Assembly: GCA_963772935.1 (NCBI GenBank)
Contig: CAVYZK010000007.1
Location: forward strand, 372,001-436,000
Source: JANNNF01 sp963772935
GTDB taxonomy: Bacteria > Pseudomonadota > Alphaproteobacteria > Rhodobacterales > Rhodobacteraceae
Direction: 5' to 3'
DNA: 64,000 nt
Part shown: positions 42,250 to 51,271 of the stretch, one piece after another
Layout: each line of letters opens with the position of its first letter
Numbering within the stretch: position 1 is the first letter of the stretch
Notes under the pieces: model-generated
Database searches by the model: none
The model's input: only the letters and a program-made list of their open reading frames with translations
What the model was told of the DNA's origin: nothing
Translations under genes and position numbers: made by a program

Positions 42250-44175
42250 ATGAAAATGTTTAGAAAAATGCTGTTTGTGCGGCTCGATTTGATGTCGCGT
42301 GGCCAAAAACATCTGACTCTTCTGCTGCTTGACGCGCTGATGGCCCCGCTTGCGTTGCTGGTGGCCACGATGGTGCTGTTCAACAGCCTGACGCCGATTG
42401 CGGCGATCGAACGGCTGTGGCCGCTGTACCCGCTGCTGGCCTTGCTGTCGGGCCTCGCATCCTGGGCATTCGGGTTGCCATTGGTAAAGCTTAAGGCCTA
42501 CGAATCATTGGCAATTACGGCAACCGGCTACTACGCGGTGCTGGTGGCCTTCGGGTTGTTCCTGCTGACGCAGGTGCCGTCGTTCGGGTTTGATTCTGCG
42601 GGCACCATCCTGTTCGGGCTGATCCTGTTTCTGGGGTCGGTGCTGACCCGGGTTGCCATGCTGAAAGTGTTGCTTTGGGTGCTGAACGCGGGGCGGCCGC
42701 GCATTCGGGTGCTGATCTACGGGGCGGGCAACACCGGCCTGCAACTGGCACTGGCGCTGCGCACACATGAAAGCATTACCCCTGTCGCCTTTATCGACGA
42801 TGATCAGACGCTGCAGATGCAGCGTCTGGCGGGGATGCGCATCTATTCGGCGGCCGAGGTAGAGCAGGTGGTGCGCAACCGCGACATCGACCGTGTGCTG
42901 CTGGCCATGCCGTCGCTGTCGCAACCAAAGCAGTTGCAGATCACCCGCAAGCTGCAAGCGATTGGGGTGGATGTTCACGCCTTGCCGTCCTTTGCGCAGC
43001 TGATCGGGGCGGAAGAACTGGTTGATAACCTTAAACCGGTGACGCCGGGGCGTTTTCTGGGCCGCAGCCAGTTGGAAGACACGCTGGGCCTGTATTCGCG
43101 TGGGGCCTATCGCGGGCGGTCGGTGCTGGTGACGGGGGCGGGTGGTTCGGTCGGGTCGGAACTGTGCCGCAACCTGCTGGAACAATCCCCGCGCAGGCTG
43201 GTGCTGTTTGAGGTGTCTGAACTGGCGCTTTACACGGTCGAGCGTGAATTGCGCGATCTGCTGGGCGACGCGAAGATTGAGATTGTGCCGGTGCTGGGGT
43301 CGGTTGCCGATGCCCGCATGACCCGCGCCGTGATGGTGGAACAAGAGATCGAGGCGGTGTTTCACGCGGCGGCCTACAAGCATGTGCCGCTGGTCGAATC
43401 GAACCCGATTGCGGGGCTGGCGAACAACGTGTTGGGCACAAGGGTGGTGGCCGCTGCGGCGCTGGATGCCGGGGTGCAGCGGTTTACGCTGATTTCCACC
43501 GACAAGGCCGTGCGCCCCACCAATGTGATGGGCGCGTCGAAGCGACTGGCGGAACTGGTCATTCAGGATCTGGCGAAACGGTCCACCAGCACGGTGTTTT
43601 CCATCGTGCGCTTTGGCAATGTGCTGGGGTCTTCGGGGTCGGTGATTCCGTTGTTCAAGGATCAGATCGCGCGGGGCGGGCCAGTGACCCTGACGCATGA
43701 AGATGTGACGCGGTATTTCATGACCCTGTCCGAGGCCGCCCGTCTGGTGCTGCTGGCGGGGGCCTTCACCGAAAGCGAAGGCGTGCGGGGCGGCGATGTG
43801 TTTGTGCTGGATATGGGCAAACCGGTGAAAATCCGCCATCTGGCCGAACAGATGATTCATGCCGCAGGCTATACCGTGCGGGATGAGTCCCATCCCGAAG
43901 GCGATATCGAGATTGCGGTGATCGGCCTGCGTCCGGGCGAAAAACTGCATGAAGAACTGCTGATCGGGCAAGGCCTGCTGACCACGCCGCATCCCAAAAT
44001 CCTGCGGGCCGAGGAAGAAAGCCTGTCAGAATTGCAGATGGCGACGGCGCTGCGCGAGATCGGGTCGGTGGTCGCGCGCGGGGATGCAGAATCGGCGCGC
44101 CGGATGGTGCATGAGTTTGTAAAGCCATTGGCGGCCCGCGCGGCCCAGCCCGACAGCGTGGCTGTTAGGTCATAG
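42250..44175 (+). CDS. nucleoside-diphosphate-sugar epimerase/dehydratase, CapD/WbpM-like
   Basis: A 641-residue membrane protein. Four N-terminal helices (up to about residue 140) precede a CoA-binding-like domain (RVLIYGAGNTGLQLALAL), then a C-terminal SDR domain (SVLVTGAGGSVGSELCRNLLEQSP, VFHAAAYKHVPLVESNPI, STDKAVRPTNVMGASKRLAEL). This is the FlaA1/PglF/WbpM architecture that makes UDP-4-keto-6-deoxy-GlcNAc-type sugars. It belongs to the exopolysaccharide locus. The leader 42103-42249 has no gene and only a short GGGCG-TTTT-GCCC hairpin. Confidence 0.92.
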   Translation: MKMFRKMLFVRLDLMSRGQKHLTLLLLDALMAPLALLVATMVLFNSLTPIAAIERLWPLYPLLALLSGLASWAFGLPLVKLKAYESLAITATGYYAVLVAFGLFLLTQVPSFGFDSAGTILFGLILFLGSVLTRVAMLKVLLWVLNAGRPRIRVLIYGAGNTGLQLALALRTHESITPVAFIDDDQTLQMQRLAGMRIYSAAEVEQVVRNRDIDRVLLAMPSLSQPKQLQITRKLQAIGVDVHALPSFAQLIGAEELVDNLKPVTPGRFLGRSQLEDTLGLYSRGAYRGRSVLVTGAGGSVGSELCRNLLEQSPRRLVLFEVSELALYTVERELRDLLGDAKIEIVPVLGSVADARMTRAVMVEQEIEAVFHAAAYKHVPLVESNPIAGLANNVLGTRVVAAAALDAGVQRFTLISTDKAVRPTNVMGASKRLAELVIQDLAKRSTSTVFSIVRFGNVLGSSGSVIPLFKDQIARGGPVTLTHEDVTRYFMTLSEAARLVLLAGAFTESEGVRGGDVFVLDMGKPVKIRHLAEQMIHAAGYTVRDESHPEGDIEIAVIGLRPGEKLHEELLIGQGLLTTPHPKILRAEEESLSELQMATALREIGSVVARGDAESARRMVHEFVKPLAARAAQPDSVAVRS

Positions 44176-44260
44176 CTGATGGCAGGGTCAGAGGCGCGGC
44201 GGGAAACTGCTTGCGCCTTGCCGTATCGCCCCCATACTGACCCTGCCCAACAATGATGAT

Positions 44261-46387
44261 GTGAAGATGCCCCTGCGACCGACCCTTCTTGCCGCCGTGG
44301 TGGCAAGCCTGACTGCTGGTGCTGCTTTGCCATTGCGGGCCGAAATGCAACCGACGCTGAACCTTGGCGGCGTCACCGGTCTGATCGACATGCCCTCGGG
44401 TGAACCCGCAGCAGATGGGGCGCTGTCGTTAAGCTCCACTCATTTCGGACCGATCAGCCGGACTACCCTGTCTTTCCAGATCACGCCGCGCCTGTCGGGC
44501 AGCTTTCGCTACAGCGGGGTGCGCGACTGGAATTATGACGGGTTGCAACCGTTTGAGACCTATTACGACCGCAGCTTTGATCTGCGCTATCAGGTGCTGC
44601 GGGAGAGCCGCTATCTGCCGTCTGTGACCATCGGGTTGCAGGATTTCATCGGCACCGGGTTGCAATCGGGGGAATACATTGCCGCAACCAAGACCTTTGC
44701 CGACCGGCTGAAGGTGACGGCGGGTCTGGGGTGGGGCCGGTTGGGCAGCTATGGCAGCATCGGCGCGCCCTTTGGCAAACGCCCGCCTGTGAACATCGGT
44801 GTGGGCGGCAACGTCAACACCGGGCAGTGGTTCAAGGGGCCAACCGCCCCGTTCGCCGGGGTCGAATGGCAGGCGAATGACCGCTGGACCCTGAAGGCGG
44901 AATATTCGTCCGACGCCTATGCAGAAGAGTCTGGTGTCCGTGGCACCTTTGACCGCCGCACCCCGTTCAACTTTGGCGTGGAATACAAGCGCAGCGAGGC
45001 GCTGCGGTTTGGTCTGTATTCGATGTATGGCAGCGAGCTTGGTTTTGCCGTCCATCTGACGCTGAACCCCAAGCGCCGTATGGCCGGTGATGTCTCGGGT
45101 GCTGCCCCTGTGCAGGTCGGGCTGCGGTCGGCGCAATCGGCGGGGTGGTCTGATGCCTGGGTGTCTGACGACCGGATGGCCCGGGCCGCGCGCAAGGCGC
45201 TTGCGGCGCGGCTGGCGGTGGATGGCATGGGGGTCGAGGCGCTGTCGGTGACGCAGACCCGCGCGCAACTGCGTCTGCGCAACCCAAGGCTGGACAACGG
45301 GCCGCAGGCGATTGGCCGCGCGGCCCGCGCGCTGAGCCATGTGATGCCCGCCTCGGTTGAGGTGTTTGAGATTGTGCCGGTGGTCAACGGCATTCCGTTG
45401 TCCAAAGTCACCATCCGCCGGTCTGATCTGGAGGCGCTGGAACATGCGCCCAACAATGACGAACTGCTGCATGATCGCGTGACGTTCACCGAGGCAGGCC
45501 GCCTGCCGCCGGGGGCGATTGGCGACGAAGGGCTGTATCCCAAGTTCGACTGGCGTCTGTCGCCCTATTCACAGGTCAGCTATTTCGACCCGTCCAGCCC
45601 GATCCGCGTGGATCTGGGGGTGCGTCTGTCGGCGCGGTATGAAATTCGCCCGGGGTTGATCTTGTCGGGGTCGGTGATCAAGCCGCTGGTTGGCAACCTG
45701 TCGGATGCCAACCGCCCGTCAAACTCCAAACTGCCGCATGTGCGCAGCGATGCGGAACGCTATTTCCGGGACGGTGACCCCGCGTTGGATCGCCTGACCT
45801 TGGCATGGTATACGCGCCCGGCCGACACGCTGTATGCGCGGGTCACGGTCGGCTATCTTGAACGCATGCACGCCGGGGTTTCTGCCGAAGTGCTATGGAA
45901 ACCGGTGGGCAGCCGGTTGGCGCTGGGGGTTGAGGCCAACTATTCCAAGCAGCGCAACACGGATGGCGGCTTCGGCTTTGGCGACTATAACTATGGCATC
46001 GCGACGGGCCATGTGTCGGCCTATTACACCTTCGGCGATGGCTATATCGGGCAGCTTGATGCCGGGCGCTATCTGGCGGGCGATATCGGGGCCACGCTGG
46101 CGCTGGACCGTGAATTTGCCAATGGGGTCAAGGTCGGGGCGTTTGCGACCATCACCAATGTTCCCTCGAAAACATTTGGCGAAGGCGCGTTTGACAAGGG
46201 CATCCGGGTGCAGATCCCGCTGAATTTCCTGACCTCCAAGCCGACGCGGCGGGTGTTTGCCACTACGATCCGGCCCGTCACCCGCGATGGTGGCGCGCGG
46301 TTGGATGTGCAGGGCCGTTTGTACGAGACGATCCGCGATTACCACAAAGAACGGCTGGATGATCAATGGGGAAGGGTGTGGCGTTGA
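44261..46387 (+). CDS. yjbH: YjbH/GfcD-type outer-membrane exopolysaccharide protein
   Basis: A 708-residue exported protein. The signal peptide MKMPLRPTLLAAVVASLTAGAALPLRAE is followed by PTLNLGGVTGLIDMPSGEPAADGALSLSSTHFG, the characteristic YjbH opening, and a long beta-rich tract with repeated tyrosine/glycine strands such as GVEWQANDRWTLKAEYSSDAY and LSPYSQVSYFDPSSPIRVDLG. It is probably an outer-membrane beta-barrel for polysaccharide secretion. The start is GTG 44261 or ATG 44267; neither has a strong ribosome site. Its end overlaps the region of the YjbF gene. Confidence 0.85.
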   Translation: MKMPLRPTLLAAVVASLTAGAALPLRAEMQPTLNLGGVTGLIDMPSGEPAADGALSLSSTHFGPISRTTLSFQITPRLSGSFRYSGVRDWNYDGLQPFETYYDRSFDLRYQVLRESRYLPSVTIGLQDFIGTGLQSGEYIAATKTFADRLKVTAGLGWGRLGSYGSIGAPFGKRPPVNIGVGGNVNTGQWFKGPTAPFAGVEWQANDRWTLKAEYSSDAYAEESGVRGTFDRRTPFNFGVEYKRSEALRFGLYSMYGSELGFAVHLTLNPKRRMAGDVSGAAPVQVGLRSAQSAGWSDAWVSDDRMARAARKALAARLAVDGMGVEALSVTQTRAQLRLRNPRLDNGPQAIGRAARALSHVMPASVEVFEIVPVVNGIPLSKVTIRRSDLEALEHAPNNDELLHDRVTFTEAGRLPPGAIGDEGLYPKFDWRLSPYSQVSYFDPSSPIRVDLGVRLSARYEIRPGLILSGSVIKPLVGNLSDANRPSNSKLPHVRSDAERYFRDGDPALDRLTLAWYTRPADTLYARVTVGYLERMHAGVSAEVLWKPVGSRLALGVEANYSKQRNTDGGFGFGDYNYGIATGHVSAYYTFGDGYIGQLDAGRYLAGDIGATLALDREFANGVKVGAFATITNVPSKTFGEGAFDKGIRVQIPLNFLTSKPTRRVFATTIRPVTRDGGARLDVQGRLYETIRDYHKERLDDQWGRVWR

Positions 46388-46398
46388 GGATCCGGTCG

Positions 46399-47046
46399 AT
46401 GAAACCTGCGCTGGCCTTGCTGGCTGTTCTGCTGGCGGCCTGTGGGTCGGACAATGGCGAGTTTTCGGTGGCAAAGCTGGTGCTGGACGCGGCAAAGACC
46501 ACGGTCACGCCAAAGGCCGCGCCTGTCGCCGCCCCGGTGATCACCCGCGCGCAGGTGACCGCTGCCGGGGTTCCGCTGATTCGCCTTGGCGTGCCAAAGC
46601 GCGATGTGCAGGTCTATATCACGCGTCGAGACACCAATTCTGGCACCGAAAGCTGGGCTACGGGTGACAACACTGTGGTCACGCTGCGCAATGGCGTGCT
46701 GATTTCCACCCGGGCGCTTGGGCCTGATCTGATGTCAGCCGCCGCGCCGACGGTGGGCCAGCTTGCCACCAACGGCGGCAGCCACGCGCGGGCGTATTAC
46801 GTTCTGGGCGACAATGATGCCATGGACCGGCTGGATTTCAATTGTACGATGGCCTCGCTGGGGGCGGTGCGGCTGACGGTGATCGAACGCGTTTACGCAA
46901 CGACGCATATGCAGGAAACCTGCACTGGTTCTGCCGGAAAAATAGTCAACGACTACTGGATCGAAGGCAATGGCTTTATCCGGCAGTCCCATCAGTGGAC
47001 CAACCCCGGCATCGGGTATATCGACATAGCCAAGCTGGTAGAGTGA
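46399..47046 (+). CDS. YjbF/GfcB-type lipoprotein
   Basis: A 215-residue lipoprotein with lipobox LLAAC (MKPALALLAVLLAACGSDNGE). The body includes AQVTAAGVPLIRLGVPKRDVQVYITRRDTNSG, TVVTLRNGVLISTRALGPDLMSA, DRLDFNCTMASLG and THMQETCTG, resembling group-4 capsule lipoprotein YjbF/GfcB. It likely lies at the outer membrane and cooperates with YjbH. The ATG at 46399 has GAGGA eight bases before it and lies 12 bases after the yjbH stop. Confidence 0.82.
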   Translation: MKPALALLAVLLAACGSDNGEFSVAKLVLDAAKTTVTPKAAPVAAPVITRAQVTAAGVPLIRLGVPKRDVQVYITRRDTNSGTESWATGDNTVVTLRNGVLISTRALGPDLMSAAAPTVGQLATNGGSHARAYYVLGDNDAMDRLDFNCTMASLGAVRLTVIERVYATTHMQETCTGSAGKIVNDYWIEGNGFIRQSHQWTNPGIGYIDIAKLVE

Positions 47047-47176
47047 CCATGGCTTGACTGTGGTTTTTTAGGTGCATTTTACCGCTTGACCAAACGGCCC
47101 CCGCAAACTTGTGCTTTTCCGACTGCTGCCATGATGGTACAAGAGGCGAAGCGCTATCGCTGTCAGGAGAAACTCT

Positions 47177-47404
47177 ATGAATAAATTTGCTCTCGCGTTG
47201 ACATTTGCCGCTCTTGCTTCGGTTGCGAATGCACAAGCTGTTGAAACTGGTGTTGGTTCCGGGTCGGGCAGCACGACAGGTGGTCTGGTTGTTGGCGGTA
47301 CCGTCACGACCACGGCAATCGCTGGCGGCCTGCTGGGTCTGGTGGTTCTGGGCGCCATCATCGGGTCCGATTCGACCGGTTCCTCGACAACCACCACCAA
47401 CTGA
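47177..47404 (+). CDS. small exported Thr/Ser/Gly-rich peptide, YjbE/GfcA-like
   Basis: A 75-residue protein. The signal peptide MNKFALALTFAALASVANAQ is followed by a glycine-serine-threonine stretch, a hydrophobic segment AIAGGLLGLVVLGAIIGS and an S/T tail (STGSSTTTTN). This composition and length match the small threonine-rich YjbE/GfcA proteins that accompany YjbF and YjbH. The ribosome site CAGGAG precedes ATG. A TTGACC at 47082 could be its own -35 region. It is followed by a strong terminator. Confidence 0.65.
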   Translation: MNKFALALTFAALASVANAQAVETGVGSGSGSTTGGLVVGGTVTTTAIAGGLLGLVVLGAIIGSDSTGSSTTTTN

Positions 47405-47431
47405 TCTTCGATCAGCTTGTTGAATGATTTG

Positions 47432-47459
47432 AAAACGGCCCCTGACAGGGCCGTTTTTT
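47432..47459 (+). terminator. terminator of the exopolysaccharide gene cluster
   Basis: A perfect ten-base stem, AAAACGGCCC (47432-47441) and GGGCCGTTTT (47448-47457), with a six-base loop and further Ts. It lies 28 bases after the YjbE-like stop. Confidence 0.92.
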
Positions 47460-47514
47460 CACATGTTGGTGATGGGCGGGGCTGCTTCCTGAGCAGGATG
47501 ACCAGTCACTGAAC

Positions 47515-47733
47515 CAATCTTCTTCCGCCCGGACTCAAGAGCGTAGAAAACGCCGAGAGGGCACCGCCCCCTCGGGCGGGCATTTTGCAACGTCACCAGC
47601 AGAAATTCGGTGGGAGTAGCTGAACCATAAAAGCGCGTAGAACTGGCGTTGGCTGCCCACCCGGCGGTCAGGCATTGCCCTGTCGTCGTGCGGGTTGAAA
47701 GGCACGCCGGTTCCATGCAGGGAACCCTGCCCT
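47515..47733. repeat. dispersed roughly 220-bp repeat, copy B
   Basis: Second copy of the element at 35121-35360, in the same orientation on the plus strand and again between convergent genes (YjbE-like and tamB). It keeps CCGCCCCCTCGGGCGGGCAT, CACCAGCAGAAAT, TGAACCATAAA and CGCGTAGAACTGG. The inverted end partner seen for copy A is missing; copy B ends at the tamB stop codon. Confidence 0.8.
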
Positions 47734-50700
47734 AATAATCCTTCTCCAGATAGATCCCGATGCCGGTCGATCCATCCGCCGAGACCCGCCCCTTGACCGT
47801 CAGGCCGGGCTTGATATCGAGGTTCAGGTTGATCTGGGTCTTGCCGTCCTGGCCCAGCTGGACCTCGCTATAGACGTTTTCGGACAGGTACTTGCCCGCC
47901 TTCAGCAGGGCCGAGCCATCGGCTGCGGTAGACACATCCAGATCGTCCAGCCCAAAGCCTTTGCGCAGCTTGCCTATCAGCCCTTCGCCGCCATTCCCGG
48001 CCAATGCGGCGACGGCCCCTGCCAATTGTGCGGCCTGCAGCGCCGAGATCGTGTCCAGCCCGCGCCCGAACAGCAGGCGGGCCAGCACCTCTTCTTGCGG
48101 CAGTTCGGGGGACGAGGTGAATGTCACCTGTGGGTCGTTGGCGGGGCCTTCGATGCGGACATAGCTGGTGACATCGTCGCTGGTGCTGGCCGCGGCGACG
48201 ATGATGTAGGGCACGAAATCCCCCTGCAATTGCAGGCTGGCCTCGGTCAGTTCCAGCCGCTTGCCCAAGATATCCAACCGCCCGCGGATCAGTTCAAACC
48301 CGCCCGACGGCACGATGGCAGAGGTGGTGCCGGTCAGGCGGACTTGCCCGCCCAGCTCTGCGTCCAGACCCCGGCCCCGGATGAACACCCGCTGTGGCGC
48401 AGAAATCGTCAGGTCCAGCCCGAAGGGGCGGGTGGTGCTGGTGCCGCCGCCCTTGGTGTCATCGCCCAGCAAACCGGCCCGCGCCCGGGTTGCCCGCACG
48501 GCCGCGGGTTCGTTCACATGCTGCAATCCCGGCAAACCGCCAAGGCCGCCGAACCCGGTCGATGGAATCCGCAATTCGGTTTCGGCCAGATCGACGCGCC
48601 CGGCAATCACTGCGCCGCCCGTCAATGGCCCCCGCACGGTGACAGCGCCACTTGCCGTCGTTTCATACAACTCGGGGTCGCGCAGGGACAGACTGTCCAA
48701 TTGCAAAGCCAAGTCGGCACTATAGGGCACCGACAACCCGACGCTGCCATCCACCCTGATCCGCCCGCCGGTTGACAGTTGCGTCGTGCCCGACACCCGC
48801 GCTGACCCGCCCGCCAGATCGGCCACCACCTCGGTGCGTTCAAAGGCCAGCGCAAGGTCAGGATCGGTGATCCGCCCGCCCGACAGGCTGATCCGCCCTG
48901 CCAGCGACGACAGGGCAGGCCGCCCGTTCAGCCGCAAGTCAAACCGGACCGGCCCCGAAATCGCGCGTGGACCGATGAAGGCATTGGCCAGACCGGATTG
49001 CGCGGTGCCTGCCAGCGTCAGATTGGCGGTGGCCATATTGGCCGCGACCGTGCCCGCCACCCGCGCATCAATCTGCCCCGGCCCGGTGCCCCGCAAATCA
49101 AGCCGGTACCCCGAGGCATCCTGCACGGCGGTGCCTTTGACGGTCACTGGCCCAGGAAATTCGGGGATCAACAGGGCAAGGTTGGCCAACCGCCCGGTCA
49201 GCGCGATTTCCCGCAGCGCGCCTGCGACACGCCCGGTGGCATCGGCGGTCAGTTGCGGGTTTGCCAGCCGCGCGCTTTCGATCTGCACCTGACCGTCTTT
49301 GACAGCCAGCCGTGCTGATACCACCGATTGCCCCGCGAGCAGACGGTCCGTGTCGGGTTGCCCGACCGCCAGACCGCGCGCCGTGCCGTCCAGCGTGATT
49401 TTGCCATCCGAGGGCGTTCCGTTGAATGCCGCCGTTGCCGACAGCGCGCCACGGATACCGCCGCCAATCACCGACAGGTCGGTAAATTCCACCTCTGCCG
49501 TCAACGCGCTGCCGGCCGAAGCGAGCGTGCCGCGCCCCACGGCGGTCAGGCTTTGCGCCGTGATCTTGGCGTCGCGCAGAGTCGTTCCGGTCTCGTCCCG
49601 CTTGGCCGAGGCTTCAACCCGCGAAGTGCCACGCAGGACCGCGTCAACCTGTGTCTGACCGATACGCAAGTCCTGACCCTGCGCCGACAGGGTCAGGTCA
49701 AAATCGCCGGCCAGCGGGCTGCCGGTGCCTTCCAGAATAACGGTGCCCGCGCCGCCAATCGGCTGGCCCGCAAGACCCGCGAACCGGGCCAGTTCGGTCG
49801 CGTTGGCCTGCACGCGGCCCGTCATTTGCAAAGCTGCATCCAGACCCTCGATCCGCACCCGGCCTGCCAGATCATAGCCATCGCCCGCCATCGTCAGTTG
49901 GGGAATGGCCAGCGCGCCTTGCCCCTGCTGCCAATACAGCGTCGCCGCCCCGCGCAGGCTGCTGCCAAGCGCTTGGGCCAGTGCCACGTCGGCGGGCTGC
50001 AGTCCGTCGCCCTGAAATTTGAAGGTGGCGCCCACCACGTCGCCTGTAACGGCGCGGCTGATGCGGCCTGACCCCGTCAGGCTAAATCGGTCCGCCTGCA
50101 ATTCGGGCCGGTCCAGCCCGGTCAGATTGGCGGTGCCAGACCACCCCTCGCCCTTGGTCGCATCATAAGACAGTTGGATATCGGCACCGTTCACCCGGGT
50201 TTCCGGCCCTGTCAGCGGCAGCAGCACGGGGCTGCCATCGGGCAGGCCCAGCTTTGCGGTCAGAGCGAACGCCTCGGGCAGGCCATCGGACGCCAAGGCA
50301 AGCGAGCCGTTGATCGCAAGCGCCCGCGTGGTCAGCGCAACCTGATCGAGGACCAGACGGCCCGCAGGACTGCGCGCGCCCTTGGTGACAATGGCAATGT
50401 CAGAGCCGAAAAACTCGGCGTATTGCGGCAAGAACAGCGGGGCCAGATCGCCGCGCAGATCGGCACTGAAGCCGTTGCCGCCATCGGGTTGGGCCAAAAG
50501 CTCGATCTGCCCGGCCAGACGGTCTTCGCCATCGGTTGCAAGCCGCAGGTCTGCGGTGAAATCAGAGACCGGTCCCGCCCCTTGCACCGATAGTTCCGCC
50601 GCAGGAACACCCGGCAGGCCCAGCAGGGTCGCGGCGATGCCGCCTTCCCCTTCGGCTGCCGTCAGATCCAGCACCAATTGCTGGCTGGCGTTGGAATAGC

Positions 50701-51271
50701 TGGCTTCAAGGTTGATCTTGCCCTCGGGGCCATCATCTGTCCGCTCCAGCACCAAGGTGCCGCGCCCTTCGCCATCGGCAAGATTCAACGACCCGTCCAG
50801 CCGCCCTTCAACGGGCGTGCCTAGCACAGGCGCACCCAGAACGATCTTTTCCGCAATGACAGAGCCTATTTCGACCGACACGGGCAGTTCCGGCAGACTG
50901 AACCCCCCAGCCTCGGGCGAGGGCAGGGCATCGGGGTCGGCCACGGGCATCCGGTCCAGAATGATCTCTTGTGCTGTCAGTTCATTCACCGACACCCGCC
51001 CGCCAAACAGGGCAGACCGGTTCCAGTCCAGCGTCACGCCTTTGAGCGTCAGCCAGATGCCATCGGCATCGGCAATGGTCAGTTGATCAAGGCTGGCCTT
51101 GGAGGACAGCGCCCCGGTAAAGCCCGTGACGATAACCTGCCGACCTGCGCCGGAAAGATTATCCTCCAGAAACGCGGTCAGATAGCTGCGGTCATCTTGC
51201 TGAGCGGCAGCAGGGGCCGCAATCAACACGGCAAGCGCCACACTGCGCCAGGGAACCACGGGCCACATCAA
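47732..51271 (-). CDS. tamB: translocation and assembly module protein TamB
   Basis: An 1179-residue exported protein. A signal/anchor (WRSVALAVLIAAPAAAQ) is followed by a very long beta-helical tract rich in repeated strands of the AsmA/DUF490 class. The C-terminal DUF490 domain has IVPSGGFELIRGRLDILGKRLELTEASLQLQGDF, VTFTSSPELPQEEVLARLLFGR and a final GIGIYLEKDY. TamB spans the periplasm, working with TamA in outer-membrane protein assembly and probably lipid transport. It overlaps the tamA stop (ATGA-like). No frameshift is seen in 3.5 kb. Confidence 0.93.
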   Translation of the reverse strand: MMWPVVPWRSVALAVLIAAPAAAQQDDRSYLTAFLEDNLSGAGRQVIVTGFTGALSSKASLDQLTIADADGIWLTLKGVTLDWNRSALFGGRVSVNELTAQEIILDRMPVADPDALPSPEAGGFSLPELPVSVEIGSVIAEKIVLGAPVLGTPVEGRLDGSLNLADGEGRGTLVLERTDDGPEGKINLEASYSNASQQLVLDLTAAEGEGGIAATLLGLPGVPAAELSVQGAGPVSDFTADLRLATDGEDRLAGQIELLAQPDGGNGFSADLRGDLAPLFLPQYAEFFGSDIAIVTKGARSPAGRLVLDQVALTTRALAINGSLALASDGLPEAFALTAKLGLPDGSPVLLPLTGPETRVNGADIQLSYDATKGEGWSGTANLTGLDRPELQADRFSLTGSGRISRAVTGDVVGATFKFQGDGLQPADVALAQALGSSLRGAATLYWQQGQGALAIPQLTMAGDGYDLAGRVRIEGLDAALQMTGRVQANATELARFAGLAGQPIGGAGTVILEGTGSPLAGDFDLTLSAQGQDLRIGQTQVDAVLRGTSRVEASAKRDETGTTLRDAKITAQSLTAVGRGTLASAGSALTAEVEFTDLSVIGGGIRGALSATAAFNGTPSDGKITLDGTARGLAVGQPDTDRLLAGQSVVSARLAVKDGQVQIESARLANPQLTADATGRVAGALREIALTGRLANLALLIPEFPGPVTVKGTAVQDASGYRLDLRGTGPGQIDARVAGTVAANMATANLTLAGTAQSGLANAFIGPRAISGPVRFDLRLNGRPALSSLAGRISLSGGRITDPDLALAFERTEVVADLAGGSARVSGTTQLSTGGRIRVDGSVGLSVPYSADLALQLDSLSLRDPELYETTASGAVTVRGPLTGGAVIAGRVDLAETELRIPSTGFGGLGGLPGLQHVNEPAAVRATRARAGLLGDDTKGGGTSTTRPFGLDLTISAPQRVFIRGRGLDAELGGQVRLTGTTSAIVPSGGFELIRGRLDILGKRLELTEASLQLQGDFVPYIIVAAASTSDDVTSYVRIEGPANDPQVTFTSSPELPQEEVLARLLFGRGLDTISALQAAQLAGAVAALAGNGGEGLIGKLRKGFGLDDLDVSTAADGSALLKAGKYLSENVYSEVQLGQDGKTQINLNLDIKPGLTVKGRVSADGSTGIGIYLEKDY

